DNA of 64,000 nt from assembly GCF_963678635.1 (NCBI RefSeq), contig NC_087063.1, positions 36,678,540-36,742,539 of the forward strand. The letters run 5' to 3'. Numbering within the stretch: the first letter of the stretch is position 1; every line of letters starts with the position of its first letter. Below, one piece after another: positions 31,329 to 43,800 of the stretch. The notes beneath the pieces are model-generated. The model was not told the origin of the DNA. It was given only the letters and a program-made list of their open reading frames with translations, and did no database searches. The position numbers were made by a program, and so were the translations under genes. This DNA is from Symsagittifera roscoffensis. Lineage: Eukaryota > Xenacoelomorpha > Acoela > Convolutidae.

Positions 31329-31562
31329 TTATAATTTGAATATGTAATCGATTAACTCTTCATTTTGCACTAAAAATACAGTTTTAAATGTTTGACAAAA
31401 TGTTAGTAATTCTGTTTTCGAATATCTTTCAACATCCTCGGGGATCAACTTTTGCGCTGAGAGAAGGTTGAAAAGCTTGGTAGCACGATATCGAACGGAA
31501 AACCGATCGATTTTTTCCTTACATATGGGTTCAGCTAATAGTTTTGTTTTCGACAGTATCTC
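31329..31562 (-). pseudogene. Duplicated C-terminal end of a non-LTR reverse transcriptase
   Basis: It encodes the same final 70 or so residues as 31863-32095 (KTKLLAEPICKEKIDRFSV ... NEELIDYIFKL) with few changes and joins directly to 3'-tail repeats. The block of coding end plus tail (about 31030-31562) has been tandemly duplicated (about 31563-32095). Confidence 0.8.
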
Positions 31563-31862
31563 GTCCATATCTCCTAAGCTAAGAGTTTCTGTAAGGTCAA
31601 CTTTTAGCGTTAGAACCTCAACCTTAGGATACACATCATTAGCATGCAACTACGGGTTCAATACATTTTCTTCTTATAATTTGAAAATGTAATCGAAATC
31701 GATTTTTTTTCTAAGTTTTTGAATATATATTTTTTAAAATCGTAAAATCGTCCATATCTCTTAAGCAAAGAGATTCTGGAAGGTCAAATTTTAGCGTTAG
31801 AACCTCAACTCTAAAATACACCCCCGTCAGCATGTAACCACGGGTTCAATAAAAAATTTTTT

Positions 31863-33668
31863 TTATAATTTGAATATGTAATCGATTAACTCTTCATTTT
31901 GCACTAAAAATACAGTTTTAAATGTTTGACAAAATGTTACTAATTCTGTTTTCGAATATCTTTTAACATCCTCGGGGATCAACTTTTGCGCTGAGAGAAG
32001 GCTGAAAAGCTTGGTAGCGCGATATCGAACGGAAAACCGATCGATTTTTTCCTTACATATGGGTTCAGCTAATAGTTTTGTTTTCGACAGTCTCGTGGCC
32101 CTTTTTTTCTTTTCAAAGGAGAACAGATTGCTTAAAAAACTTTGAGAGAGAGACTTTGTGACAGCACGAAGCACGAACTTGAGTAGTTCGTAAACATGAA
32201 TTTCAAACACCGATAAGAATTTATTCTCTAGAAAAATATCACGAGAACTATCGCTACGCTTTCGAAAATAGATGAATTTAAGAATTTTCTTTTGCAGTAG
32301 AAATAAACATTCAAGCGAACTGTAACTACAACAACCGTATATCAGAATTCCGTATTGAATGATAGGAACCACATTACTTCTATAGTATTCAAGCAATTGG
32401 TTTCGTGGCGCATAATGTCAGTTTCGATAAAATCCCGCATTGTTTTCCGAGTCTCATTTTCACCTAACAGATATGACTTCGAAATGATTATTTATAGTCA
32501 ATATATAAACCTAGATAATTACAAACAGGTTTATTAATCACCTCTGAGCAATTAAGTGTGAGTTTTGAATTGGAAGCACTTTTTATGCTCATTTGTATTG
32601 TCTTATCATTATTTATAATTAGCTTATTTCCATGTAACCAATGGTCAAGATGACGAAGATCATCTTTAATATCTATAATCTGGCAGCCTATAGCAGTTAT
32701 GTTGGTGTCATCTGCGAATAAGATTACTTCTGCTGTTTTACATGTCACGGGCAAATCATTAATGTATATAAGGAAAAGCAACGGTCCTAAAATCGATCCT
32801 TGTGGGACGCCGCATTTTATTTTTTTTCCAATCTGAAGAAACACCATTTACTTCAACTCGTTGTTGACGATCGTTGAGGTAGGACCTAAACCATTTAAAG
32901 CAATTGTCTCTAATGCCATATGCATCAAGTTTCGTCAGAAGTATTTCATGATCGAGAGTATCAAAAGCTTTTCTTAAATCAAGGAAAAAACTATAAGCCT
33001 CCTTAAACGAGTTTTTAAGTCTTATTTTTTCAGTTAGCTCAACAACTGCTTCTATTGTACAATGTTTTGATCTGAACCTAAATTTCTTGCTATACAACAA
33101 AGCGAATTTTTCATGTTTGCGTAGATTCGATTATACATTGTTCTTTCGTATACCTGGCTCCATACAATAAGTAAAGAGATTGGCCGGTAATTATTTTCAT
33201 CTAATCGGGAATTGTCTTTATGAACAGGAATTACTTTTGCTTTACGCAAAGCAGAAGGAAATATGCCTTTTTCAAAAGAAAGGTTGACTAGAAACGATAG
33301 GAATGGGGAAGTAACGTTTTTAGATGCTTTCACTATTTGATTGCTAATATAGTGATCCCCGGATGTTGATTTGTTGTCTAGTTGACAAATAAAATCGTTG
33401 ATTTCTGATGGCATTGTACTGTATAGAAACATTGACCAATTTAATTAAGGTACTGGAGGTGGAGATACATTTGGAATATCTGTTTCCAAGTTTTCACCAA
33501 TGTTGATGAAAAAATCATTGAATCTATTTGCTACATCTTTTTCAGTTGGATTATCATTTAGTTTTTGGCATGATTTAAGAATGGGCACTTTAAAACGAGA
33601 TATAGATTTTCCATTTAGCTCATTAAGTAATTTATATGTTTGTCTTATATGATGAGGGAGACAAGCTC
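31863..33668 (-). pseudogene. Non-LTR retrotransposon reverse transcriptase (CR1/L2-like), 5' truncated and frameshifted
   Basis: Read from 33668 downward: linker (NRFNDFFINIGENLETDIP), fingers (LRKAKVIPVHKDNSRLDENN, NYRPISLL), AFDTLDHEILLTKLDAYG, GVPQGSILGPLLF, the catalytic LFADDTN near 32720, then the thumb and C-terminal tail ending NEELIDYIFKL at 31863. Frameshifts near 33090, 32830 and 32440 split it into four frames. ORF1 and the endonuclease are absent, the usual result of 5' truncation during target-primed reverse transcription. It copied element RNA when intact. Confidence 0.85.
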
Positions 33669-33994
33669 AATTTTTGCAACAGTGGCAAAAAAAGAAAAAA
33701 CTAAAATTCAAGAAAACGCAACCATAAGCCATATTATAATGTGAGCTTTGGAAAAAAAATACAAAAACCACGGTATTTACCTCAAGCTTCCGCCGATATA
33801 GCTCATTCAAGTGATATAATGCATAAACTTAGCCAAAAAACAACAAACAGAGTGAGAACGCTAACACTTGCACAGAAAAAAAACGAAATTGAAAAAAGCT
33901 CAAACAATTAATCTGATGTGAGGCTACAGGTCTATCAGACACTTACACTAAGCTGAACTTTTGTTGCTTAGGCTATAAATAAAACTCTTCGAAA

Positions 33995-34350
33995 TTAGTT
34001 TTTAACATGAAAAGTGCCGCGTACACAGGCAGCTTTCGCAATTTGTATTGCGAGGGAGATTCTCTGCGTAAGAAAATTATCTGCCCTGGGTTCTTCGGTA
34101 CACGTGCTCATTGGCTGAAAAATATATCCATCATTAATTAAATCTCTATATTTGGTAGAGTTGCGATCTTCCGCCTCGGCTGCCGCCACTCCGGGATGAG
34201 AAACCAACCCTGTGCTCATTCTACTAGGGGCTAGGGAGTCAACTACCGTTACATTCCACAGGAGCTGCCTAGCAACATGCCATGGGACGAGCGTTAAGCG
34301 GTCTCGTCGCTTCTGCTCTGTTCTGTGGAGGTGTCGTAGCTCTAAAACAG
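33995..34350 (-). pseudogene. C-terminal remnant of a retroelement polyprotein
   Basis: The frame is open from about 34350 to 33995 without an early ATG. It contains RDRLTLVPWHVARQLLWNVT, VVDSLAPS, AAAEAEDRNSTKYRDLINDG and YIFQP, then RISLAIQIAKAACVRGT. This combination is familiar from the C-terminal part of reverse-transcriptase proteins in invertebrate genomes, where the LTLVPW...WDxTVVD block may be a nuclease-like domain. The reverse-transcriptase core is absent. Confidence 0.55.
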
Positions 34351-35961
34351 AAGGAATATGAGCGGAAGAGTACTTTGGTCTATAAGGGCAATTGAACTGG
34401 AGTGCCTAGAGAAGCTCTCTGCACGTTTCAGACAAGATAGGCCCTGCCATCCATCTTCAGTTACATCTTTTCCGCAAACGAATCTATGTTTTTCACGAAT
34501 TTTTGAACCTAGGCAGAGTCAATTGCACTTCTAAGCTACTGATTTGACAATTTTAATCTTAGGATTTTACGCGGAATGAAACTCAACCATTGCGATTCGA
34601 ATTTATCCTGGTAAGCATTGAACCTTTTTACATCAGTGGGTTCTAGTTTTAAAATCAATTGAGAAGTTTAGTTATCAAAAAAAAGGCTTGGTGAGTTTTT
34701 TTTTAATTCCATCTCCGGAGCTACTTCACGAGCGTCAAAGAAAAAAGACAGGCATTTTGGTATATGAAACTCTTTGGCCACTATTGTATCTGAGAAAAAA
34801 CAATGCCAATGTCTTATCTGAGACTTTCTCCTTGATTGAAGACACAGATGTCTGCTGAAAAGATGGTTTAACACAAAAAAAGATGACCTTGATTGATGAA
34901 AAGATAATGGTTGCCGATATATGTTAAGCAATCCAAAAGGTCAGACAAAAATTTTAAACGAAGAAAAATTTCGATGAGGCAAACGTTGGATTATAACAGC
35001 AGACAATTACGCGGATTCATTTTCTAAAGTGGTTCTTTTTTCAGCCTAATCCCAATTGACTTTTACAGATATGGCTTTCTTTGCACCAAACTAGATACCG
35101 AAAAAACAATCCATAGAAACTTTAGTTTGTATCAGATGACAGATCTAAATTAATTGAAAAAAACTTACATACAAGAAATTCAATTGATGCAACATGGCAA
35201 AAAATGAAACAAAAAACTTCGAAATAGTTATGGTTAATTTTGAAAGCTTTGATTGATTAGCAGAGAGTGTCTTTCCAAGAAACCTGTTCAAGCAATAAAA
35301 GTGCTGAAAATTTCAATGCAACTTTCATAGCCTTGATTATTTCTTGAATCGAGAAAGTTTTCGGGAGAAAATGTTCAGCAATACAATTTTAAAAATTTCA
35401 AGTTGTTTTTGAAAGGTTCAGGTAGCTGAAAATGGGTAATAAAATCTACAGCGGATAAATTCTACAGCCTGAAACATTTGAAGTTGTTTGCAAAGTTTTT
35501 TTTCAGCAGGCTAATCAAAATACAAAATTCTGAAATGCTTTGAGAAACTGTTTTGATAGCTAATTGCTTCGCTAACTTTTGTTTCATTTTTAGTGCAACT
35601 TTTTTCAGCAAGAAAAAATTGAAACAAAAAATAAGTTAGTCTCATAGTTCTAATTGATTCTCGAAAAGCGAGAACCTTTTTAAAGCCTTCTAATAAAGCG
35701 ATAAAACTAAGAAAAAAAATTAACGTTGATAGCTTGGGTCACTTCGTGAAAACTTGCATTTTTAACACTATCCTTGCAAGAAATGCAATTACTGCTACTA
35801 CTAATGTGTTTATACTCCGGTTTCCTATTGTGGCGGGGTTGGACATTCGGAAAGCATTCAAGCTAATTAATGAAGAATAACACGTTTTTTCATGCGATTC
35901 GAGCACGGCAGTCTGTGGATTTGAGGCCAAAAGTATTCAGGTTTTGTTCAACACAATCAAT
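34351..35961. other. AT-rich stretch without a recognised feature
   Basis: No coding frame has recognisable motifs. The minus frame 34931-34668 is low-complexity. Confidence 0.5.
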
Positions 35962-37115
35962 CTAGCATTTTTCGGCTTTCTGGTGGTCTTTTCCTTGGGA
36001 CTGGAACATATCTGTTGATTTTTGCGCAGATTCATTTTCTCTTCGATGAACGTCGCCAAACTGTGGTAGCCGCGACAGCACTTGTAGCTTGTACAGATCA
36101 ACAAGACCTGCTTCAATGGTAACTATGTCTTCATGGGTGCCTCCTGCAATCCTACGCAGAGCCTTCATATCAGCATTCTTGAATAAATTGGATTTTGCCT
36201 TGGTCTGCGCACAGGTTTCCGAGCCGTACATCAGAACTGGCCTGAGACAAACTCCGTAGATATGACTCCTTGTAATCAAGTCAATATATATTCAGCAGCA
36301 GAGGCGCAATTTGCCGCCATTCCGTCCAAAAAGCTGATATTCTGATAGATTAAGTACGTTTTGCATCACTGTGAACGGAAAACATATCACCAGATAGCAG
36401 AGCTCTTCGACAATACTCAGTATTTCCAATTAATTGATCCGCAGAGTCGCATTCTGGTTTGAGTGATAATTGGAAAGATTATTTCATCTTGGACAAACAT
36501 AATTGTGATTATGTTAATTTATTTTCGTCAGGCCGCTGTATTTTTGATGGACCTATCGATTACAAAAATTGAAGCGTATTGAATTGACGCCAACTCCCTT
36601 TAAGCAACAAGCGCATGGATATTTTCCGGTTTCTTGAAGAATCTTTGTTTCATCCACGTTGATTTTTAAAACGCATTTTTGCAAAGTCTTGTTAGCATAT
36701 CACAAGCTTATCTGCTTATAGCATATCCCATGGTATTATAGAACGGCAGTTTCTTTTAGCCTCTTCCATTACTTTTAAGAATAACAATGGACTAAATACC
36801 GATCCTTGATGCACGCCTACTTTAATTTCTAAGTAATCACTACACTCTTTTGGCCGAAGAACTCTGGTGTCCAATTCGGTAAACAGACACATTACTAGTC
36901 GTACCAGATTTTTGATTACTCTGTTGCCTCAGAGCGCATGGGATCAATTCCCTGGAAACACTTTTTTGAGCTCAACAAATATGTGATGCAGGGTTTTTTT
37001 CTTTTCCGCAAACAGTTCTTTCAATTGTCTAATGAAACAACGGCATCGGTAGCTGATGTTCCACACATAATTCTAAATTGCGTGTCATCTATTTTCATCA
37101 GTTGTCTCAGAAGTT
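35962..37115 (-). pseudogene. RTE-type reverse-transcriptase pseudogene with PHD-like finger
   Basis: Read from 37115 downward through several frames: LLRQLMKIDDTQFRIM, EIKVGVHQGSVFSPLLF (near 36830), a degraded YADD region, NVDETKILQETGKYPCACC and LKGVGVNSIRFNFCN (a zinc finger within the thumb region), then RPVLMYGSETCAQTKAKS and MKALRRIAGGTHEDI at the C-terminus (36279-35962). Order and motifs match the insertion at 52931-54272. Stops and frameshifts are frequent, so this copy is older. Confidence 0.75.
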
Positions 37116-37140
37116 TCTCATGCGCTTATTTTGAAAAATT

Positions 37141-37253
37141 TAAATGCGTGTTCCAATGCTTCTAAAATGCTTAAATGCTTGTTCCATAGTTAAATGCGTT
37201 TTGCATGGTTAAATGAGTGTTCCATGGTTAAATGCGTGTTCCATGGCTTCAAA
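37141..37253. repeat. Minisatellite of about 20-22 bp units
   Basis: About six units of the type gttaaatgcgtgttccatg follow each other with small changes (atgcttgttccatag, atgcgttttgcatgg, atgagtgttccatgg). Confidence 0.8.
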
Positions 37254-40200
37254 CTCTTCTAAAATATTTAAAGCAAGCTATTTCAGCAGAGAGAACTGAT
37301 ATCTGGAAATGGAGCGCGAAAAAAACTCAAGCGATGATACTTTCGAATATCATTCGTTTTAATTGTAGATAAATTAGAGTAATAAAATCAAATCAAGTAA
37401 GGTATTGTTACTGAATGAAATATAGTTAGTTAATCACTAACTCAGCCAGTTAATGAAATTTTGCGGCATGCGCCTAAGAAAGCTTTGCAAATAAGCTGAA
37501 CATTTTCAAATTTCATCATCCGTGCTCATTTCACAAAAAAGGCTAGTGCCTATTTTGATAACCTCACGATTAGTTACACAATAGGTTCTTACATTTATAT
37601 AATTTTTTCTTTAACTAGTCGGAAATTAATTGAAAGGAAAATAAATCTATGCTTAACCCTACTTCTTTCCTTGTAAAGATACAGCTATATAGATTGTCCA
37701 CAAAAAACAAGATATCACATACGCCCGTCAAACCAGCTGATTTACGAGAAGCATGAGACTATGAGGAAAAACTCATAAAAAAGAACATTTTGCTTGTGCT
37801 GGCCGAACATTTCATGGTCAAAATTTAATTCAAACGTAGTAAGTTCTCACGAAAAACCTCAAAACAATCAATTAAACCAAAAAACTTTACAAATAAAAAG
37901 TGCGCAATCTTTTGTTAGAAAGCTTCACTGGTGTTAAACTTAATAACTTGAACAGATGAACAATTTATTCAATTTGAACATCTTACAGACCTACTTTTTA
38001 ATAAAAAACAAGTTCTCGGTCTGAAAACAAGTTCTCAGCCTCTGTCTTCGCATTAAGCGATTTTTTTTACTAATGATTGCCGATATTCACTAAATACTGT
38101 AAATTTCATTATCTAGCGAATTTTTGCCACGCCGCAAATATTGGATTGTAACTGCAGACTACTACGTATTTTAACTTTCGACGCTGGGCTTTTTTCCAGC
38201 CTGCTTTTCTTTGACCTTATACAAAATTGGAACCAGAAAGTGTGCTTTCCTGGAACCTTTATTTTATAACAGATGACTCAAGGAATAAACTGAAAAGCTG
38301 AAGTTAAATCACATTCACTTAAACTTTTTACTCGTTTTACAATTAAGGCTAGTGCCTATTTTGATTACCTCACTATTCATTGCCATAGTTTTTGTTGAAA
38401 ATTCAATTAAACTAGATTTATCTTCGCTAAACTTTATTTTTGCACTTAAAAGTTTGAAATTTTGTACCAAAAAGTTCTTCAAACCCATTTCATACGATTA
38501 GGGTCGCATATATTCAGCTGAAAACATTCAGTCCACAATAAAAGGTCCTTGTTCACATATGGTTTTGTGGCTTCAAATTTGCTAATTAAAGCAGCCCATT
38601 TTCAAAAAGCTTGAAGATATGAGCAACAAAAACCCCATAAAATAATATTTTGTTTTTAGACAGATTACAATAGTCAAAAAATTTTAAGCAAGCAACTGGA
38701 AAAATTTCTCCAAATGAATTTAAAACTATTGAAAAATGTTTAACACTCCGATTAAAAACTTCGATTATTTGTTCAGTGAAGCAATAATCAGCTATCAGCA
38801 GTTGGCTTAAATTTAGACTTAGGGATGCTGATTTTGACACTCAATAATTGAAACATAAAAAACCGCACAGAAAAACAAGGATAGCCGGTTACTGTGCAAG
38901 TAGCACAGAATGTTCCGACCATAGTCTTTAGAAAATTATTGTTTAAGTTTTTTTTCCAAATTATTGTAGTTTTTTTCTACTTGGTGTGATAAAAGGATCT
39001 GACGTAAAAATATAATTTAGACATATTAGAAAGTCATGGTATTAAAAGCAAATTGGTTAAGAAATTTTTGTAAAAAAAATGACTAGACAGCTAGAGAAGA
39101 CATATTCGAAAATAAAAAAACTCCAAAAACTAGTTTTACTTGTTTCTATGAACAGAAAAACCCCAAAAAACAACTTTTTATTTTAAGACAGACTTCAATG
39201 GTCAAAATATTTTAAGGAAGCAACTGGAAATATTTCATTTCTCCAAATGACTTTCAAAGTATGATCGCTCCGGAGCATTGAGTCACAAGTTCTCAATCTG
39301 TTTCAAAACCCAGCAGCACTGAATGCGCTTTGATTAAGCGGATATCATTCTAATTATTTAAATTTACCAAAATAATTAACGCTGCACATTAGATTTAGGA
39401 AAAAAAGTTAGTTGGAAAAAATGATAATTGACTCAAAGAACAAAATCGCAATCTCGACACTCTTGAAATTCTAAGAACTCTCATAGTTGATCATTTTTGA
39501 TAAAAATAATTTAACTAAAAAACTGTTCATTTTTTTATTCCGCTGGAATATCTTTATATTGAAGCAACCACTTTTGATACATTAAATCTCATTCACGTTT
39601 TTTGCGCCATTTTCACTTTGATTAATTAATGTAGAGCGTAATTTGCCTCCCATTTAGCAATTTAAATTTAACGCGCTTAAATAGAAATCTGCCCTAGAAC
39701 ACATTTATATCGTAAAACACAAAACGGATGTCGAAACAAAATCAGGCATCGAAACGAATTACTTGAGAAAAAAATCAAACTTTTGCTTGAAAACTAAAAA
39801 TAACAAGTCTCAGACCACAAAAAAAAGACAAAATAATTCAAATGTTCACGCTTTTTTGTTCGGGGGTTAGCTAGCTTAGAACACACTACCAATGGCTTTA
39901 TTATCGTACAAAAAAGCAATTGTAACTATGAATGAATAAATATGAAGTTTTGATGCTCACTCATATTCATCTAAAAATCGAACATTTCGAACTTTTTCTC
40001 GACCTTGAAAACAGTTTTCAGAAATTTATAATTGAGTCACGACTGTAAAGTCTTTAATATGACAAATTATTCTATCCTATGTGAAATTTAATTGCAGAAA
40101 CTGTTTTTGCATGGAAAATTCTAGCCAACAGACAGTTGGAAATGAATCAATGAACGCAATTAAACAGAAAAAAAATACTGGCTTGTTTTTTGAAAAATCT

Positions 40201-40783
40201 CAACTTTCGAAGAAAACATAGATAGCCGTAAATCTCTAAGTTTCTAAAGCAAACTATGATTGTCACTTTTTTCGATAAAAAACCCAATTAAAAAAAATTG
40301 TGTCAATAACTAAATTTTCTCTTGGGCTGGGAAGTTTCCTTTCCTTTTAAAAACGGAACAGATCTGAACTTAGAAAGGCATCAAGAGTCAAATTGCGATA
40401 AACTAAATTTGAGCTTGAAACAAAAACGAAATAAAATCATCATAACCGGTACAAGGATCTGAACAACGTTCATTGACTCTTAAAAAGCGGGGGAAATATA
40501 ACACGCTCAAATGCAAGTTCCTTCTCACTTTATAGCCGAAATAAAAAGCGGAGACATTTTTTTTCAGATACACTCCAGCTGAAAAATAATTTTCATCAGA
40601 TTGTAAAATTTTCATCAGTTGCGGGTCAAAAGAACACAATATCAGAAACACCATACGCGGATTAGAAGAATGGATAATTTTTAATTTCATCTGTTAGAAT
40701 ATATACACCAAAATGGAACCAGTATTAGGCACACAATCAATTTGAAAGCATTTCAGTAAGTATCTCATCGATACCAAATTGTT
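37254..40783. other. Intergenic AT-rich DNA with old diverged repeats
   Basis: Related phrases recur (aaggctagtgcctattttga at 37540 and 38346; gacagattacaatagtcaaa near 38660 and gacagacttcaatggtcaaa near 39186), showing diverged duplications between 37.5 and 39.3 kb. One copy of repeat family D is at 40126-40490. No gene was recognised. Confidence 0.5.
40126..40490. mobile_element. Dispersed repeat family D, copy 2
   Basis: It starts gacagttggaaatgaatc with aatgaacgcaattaaac and ends acgttcattgactcttaa, the inverted-end pair seen in the other copies. It is shorter than copy 1. Confidence 0.6.
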
Positions 40784-40861
40784 TCATTCCCATGGGCCCC
40801 AAACATTGCCTCTCAGAGCAGGATTCGCTCTCACATCTGGGGGCTTGATGATTGACGGCAC
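40784..40861 (-). CDS. Sulfatase exon 9: C-terminus NVWGPWE and stop
   Basis: Acceptor ATTTTCAG before 40861 (phase 0); TGA at 40786-40784. It encodes 25 residues from [14 protein letters not shown] to VWGPWE. Its length and motif match the end of arylsulfatase B, I and J. Confidence 0.88.
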   Translation of the reverse strand: MPSIIKPPDVRANPALRGNVWGPWE

Positions 40862-43800
40862 CTGAAAATTGCATTTGTAACGCATATCTAGTAACAATTA
40901 TTGATCTTCCTCATTTTATATGCACCATCAGAGTGGTAACTTACAGATCTTGTTATATTATGAAAGCCGATAAATTATTCTGGTAACTCAATTATATCGA
41001 AGACAAAATTCTTATTAGTTATATACTGCTTCGAATACTTCGCCATGTGGGGAGTATACGGCGTAGGGCTTGTTTTTCCGACTGATTTTAGAAAGGAAAG
41101 GATTTCTCGTAGGAGCCAAGTGTCATCACATTACAGCTTTATTGGTCGTGATTCGAATTCCAAAAAAATGTGCCGAGAAAAACAGATTTTTCTGGTTTGT
41201 AACTGCTGTACTTATATCACTTGTCGGAACATTGTCTCATTCTTTCACAGCAACCGGCTATTCATATTGCATTTATTAACATCCTTTGCTTTTGCATGGA
41301 TTTAAAAGGCTTGAGCTTCATGCGCTTCACTAGATAGAGTTCATGTAATATCAGTTTAGGCGTGTATTAGCTAACAAAAGATTGATCTTTTTTTGTACAA
41401 TCGAAGTGTCCTTTTCTCAAATGAGTGAAGCAAGCTCCCATCTTCAGAAAAAGATTTATCTTCTTAAATCGGTAAGTCGGTGATTTGACTTGGCCATACC
41501 ATGGTGCTGTTGAAGTGCTCCAATCTGGCCATTAGCTGCGTCACTATCTCGGGGTGAGTGGGTGCAAGATTGTTGTATTCGCATGGATCCTCTTGGATAT
41601 TGAAAAGACAAACCCCCTCCTCGCCATCTTGAAATGTGCATTCTGAGTAATTCTGGGGAACATTGCATTCTACTACAGGTAACTTCCAACCGTTTCTGAC
41701 GTAGATGCGGTCTCTGAAATAAGCAGACAGAATCAATAGAAGACACAGAGGCGAAGCAGATTTTCGCAACACTCAAGATACAACAAAACAGTGCGTCACA
41801 AGAAAAAGAATAGAAAAAGAGACGGAAGTCAAGAAGGAAACTCGGCTAGTTTCAGCCTAGTTTCCAAATGGCCGTTATTGAGGCCAGAGCTTTTTGCCTT
41901 TAAATAGGGTGGAGCGACTATACATAACAGATCCTTTATACCTGCTCTTTCCATTGAAATCTTATTTTAAGTTTTGGCGAGGTAGTCTGACATTCCCCCG
42001 GTAAAATGTTCGAAGAACCTTTGAAGGTAGAGAAAGGTGAAAGGAGACAAGGAAATTACTCAGACACACAATGTAGTAATCAGTCTTTTTGTTGGTACCA
42101 AATTTTTGAAAATGGATAAGTTATTGTCAAGATACTAAAAATTTAGCAAATTTGAAAATAAGAAATGAAATCCCATACATTTTCATAACAACTGATTTTG
42201 TCAAACAGGAGCTTTTGCCCTCGAAACTACGCAATATAAGTTGACTAAGCGGACAAAACATACACCGAAACCGTGTAACCGAAAATAAAATTTGAAAAAA
42301 GATTAAATTATTCAAAATCAGACTGGGCAAAATGACATATTACAGAACTTTCACTAAGATCAAAAACACTTTAAAATCAAAAGAAAATCCATGTTTTACC
42401 AAGGAAGCCGATAAAAAACAAAACCAAAAATATACAACCTGACTTAAAAAACGGAGAAGGAACCGGAAGAAACTAGGCTGAAAACCATGAATCCGAAAAA
42501 AATCAACTTTTATTAAATTTATTTAAGTCTTGAAATTAACATCGTATAAAATTAACCATTCTGTGAACTAAGTTATTTACGGAAAAGTCTAGTAACCGAT
42601 TGCAATACCCTTGCTTATCGCAAGGGTAAAAAAACAAATACGGGTTTGCCTAAGGAGATCTTTCAGTTATCTTTCAGCTATTAGCCCAATCTAATTTCAC
42701 AGCTTTCGTCCAGATTTCAAATGACATGTTAAATTTGGGCTCCTTAAAAACCTACTAGTCCTTATATGCATTTTATATACATCTGAAAAAAAACATAACA
42801 ATATACAGTTGGAAACTAGTCAATGAACGCAAAAAAAAAAACAAATAGTGCCTTATTTTTCGAAACAATCTCAACTTTTGAATTTCAAAGAAAAAAAAGA
42901 TGACCTTAAAGCCTTTTGAATTTCGAGAACACTTTATGATTAATATGTTTTGCTAAAATTAACAGTTCGAAAACGCTGTATTGACAGGTAAATTTCTTAT
43001 TTCGCTAGAAAATCTGTGTTAAACAACACTTTCGAAACTAGATTTCTATCACGTTTTTCGTGACCTTTTCACTTTTGCTGTTTAATAGTGGAAGTTGCCT
43101 TCTTTTTAAGAAAGAAAATGAATTGAATTTAAAAAGAGATCAAAACTCAAACCGCGAAAAATTGAAACTGCACCTGAACACATTTTAAGACTTTTGCTGG
43201 AAAAATAAACAAAAAAATCATTGCGACATTTATAAGAATCTAAACTACGTTCATCGACTCTTGATCAAACGTACGTTTTCCATTTTTTAAGATCAATTTT
43301 TAAGCAAAAAGGGAGAGCCAGTTGCTCCAGATATACCACCGAAAACTACGATCTCACTGATCCCAGGAATACAATTGTGAAAAAATATATATATTTTAAT
43401 TAAAACAATTTTTCTAGTTTTTCTGAGGTTTTTTAGAGCAAAGAATTAGATTGAATAAGACTGAATTAGATATTACGCCGCAAAATTTGGGAACCGGTTA
43501 TTATTTTTAAAAAAAAAGAAAAAAGTCAAGTATAATTACACAAGGAACCATTAGGAGGCCAAACTGTTCACTGGATAGGCACACAATTTGGTGTCTGTAA
43601 ATCACAGGAAACCAGAGAATGCTTTAAACATGGTCCAAAAAGTAAATGGTCGCCATTTACAAAATTTCCGTGAATTCCACACACAAAATTTTGTAACGTA
43701 AATTTTGTCTGCACATTGGTTTTGTTGCGGATTCAGCAACAAGCGAATAAAACGGGTTGTTCAGAATTCCGCAAAAAAGTAAGTAGATTCCGCAAATTTA

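Noticed and set aside
41464..41499. Sulfatase reading through exon 8 to a TAA at 41464
   Set aside because: A phase-0 GT donor at 41499 and a final exon at 40861-40784 give the conserved VWGPW terminus, so the read-through end is intronic.
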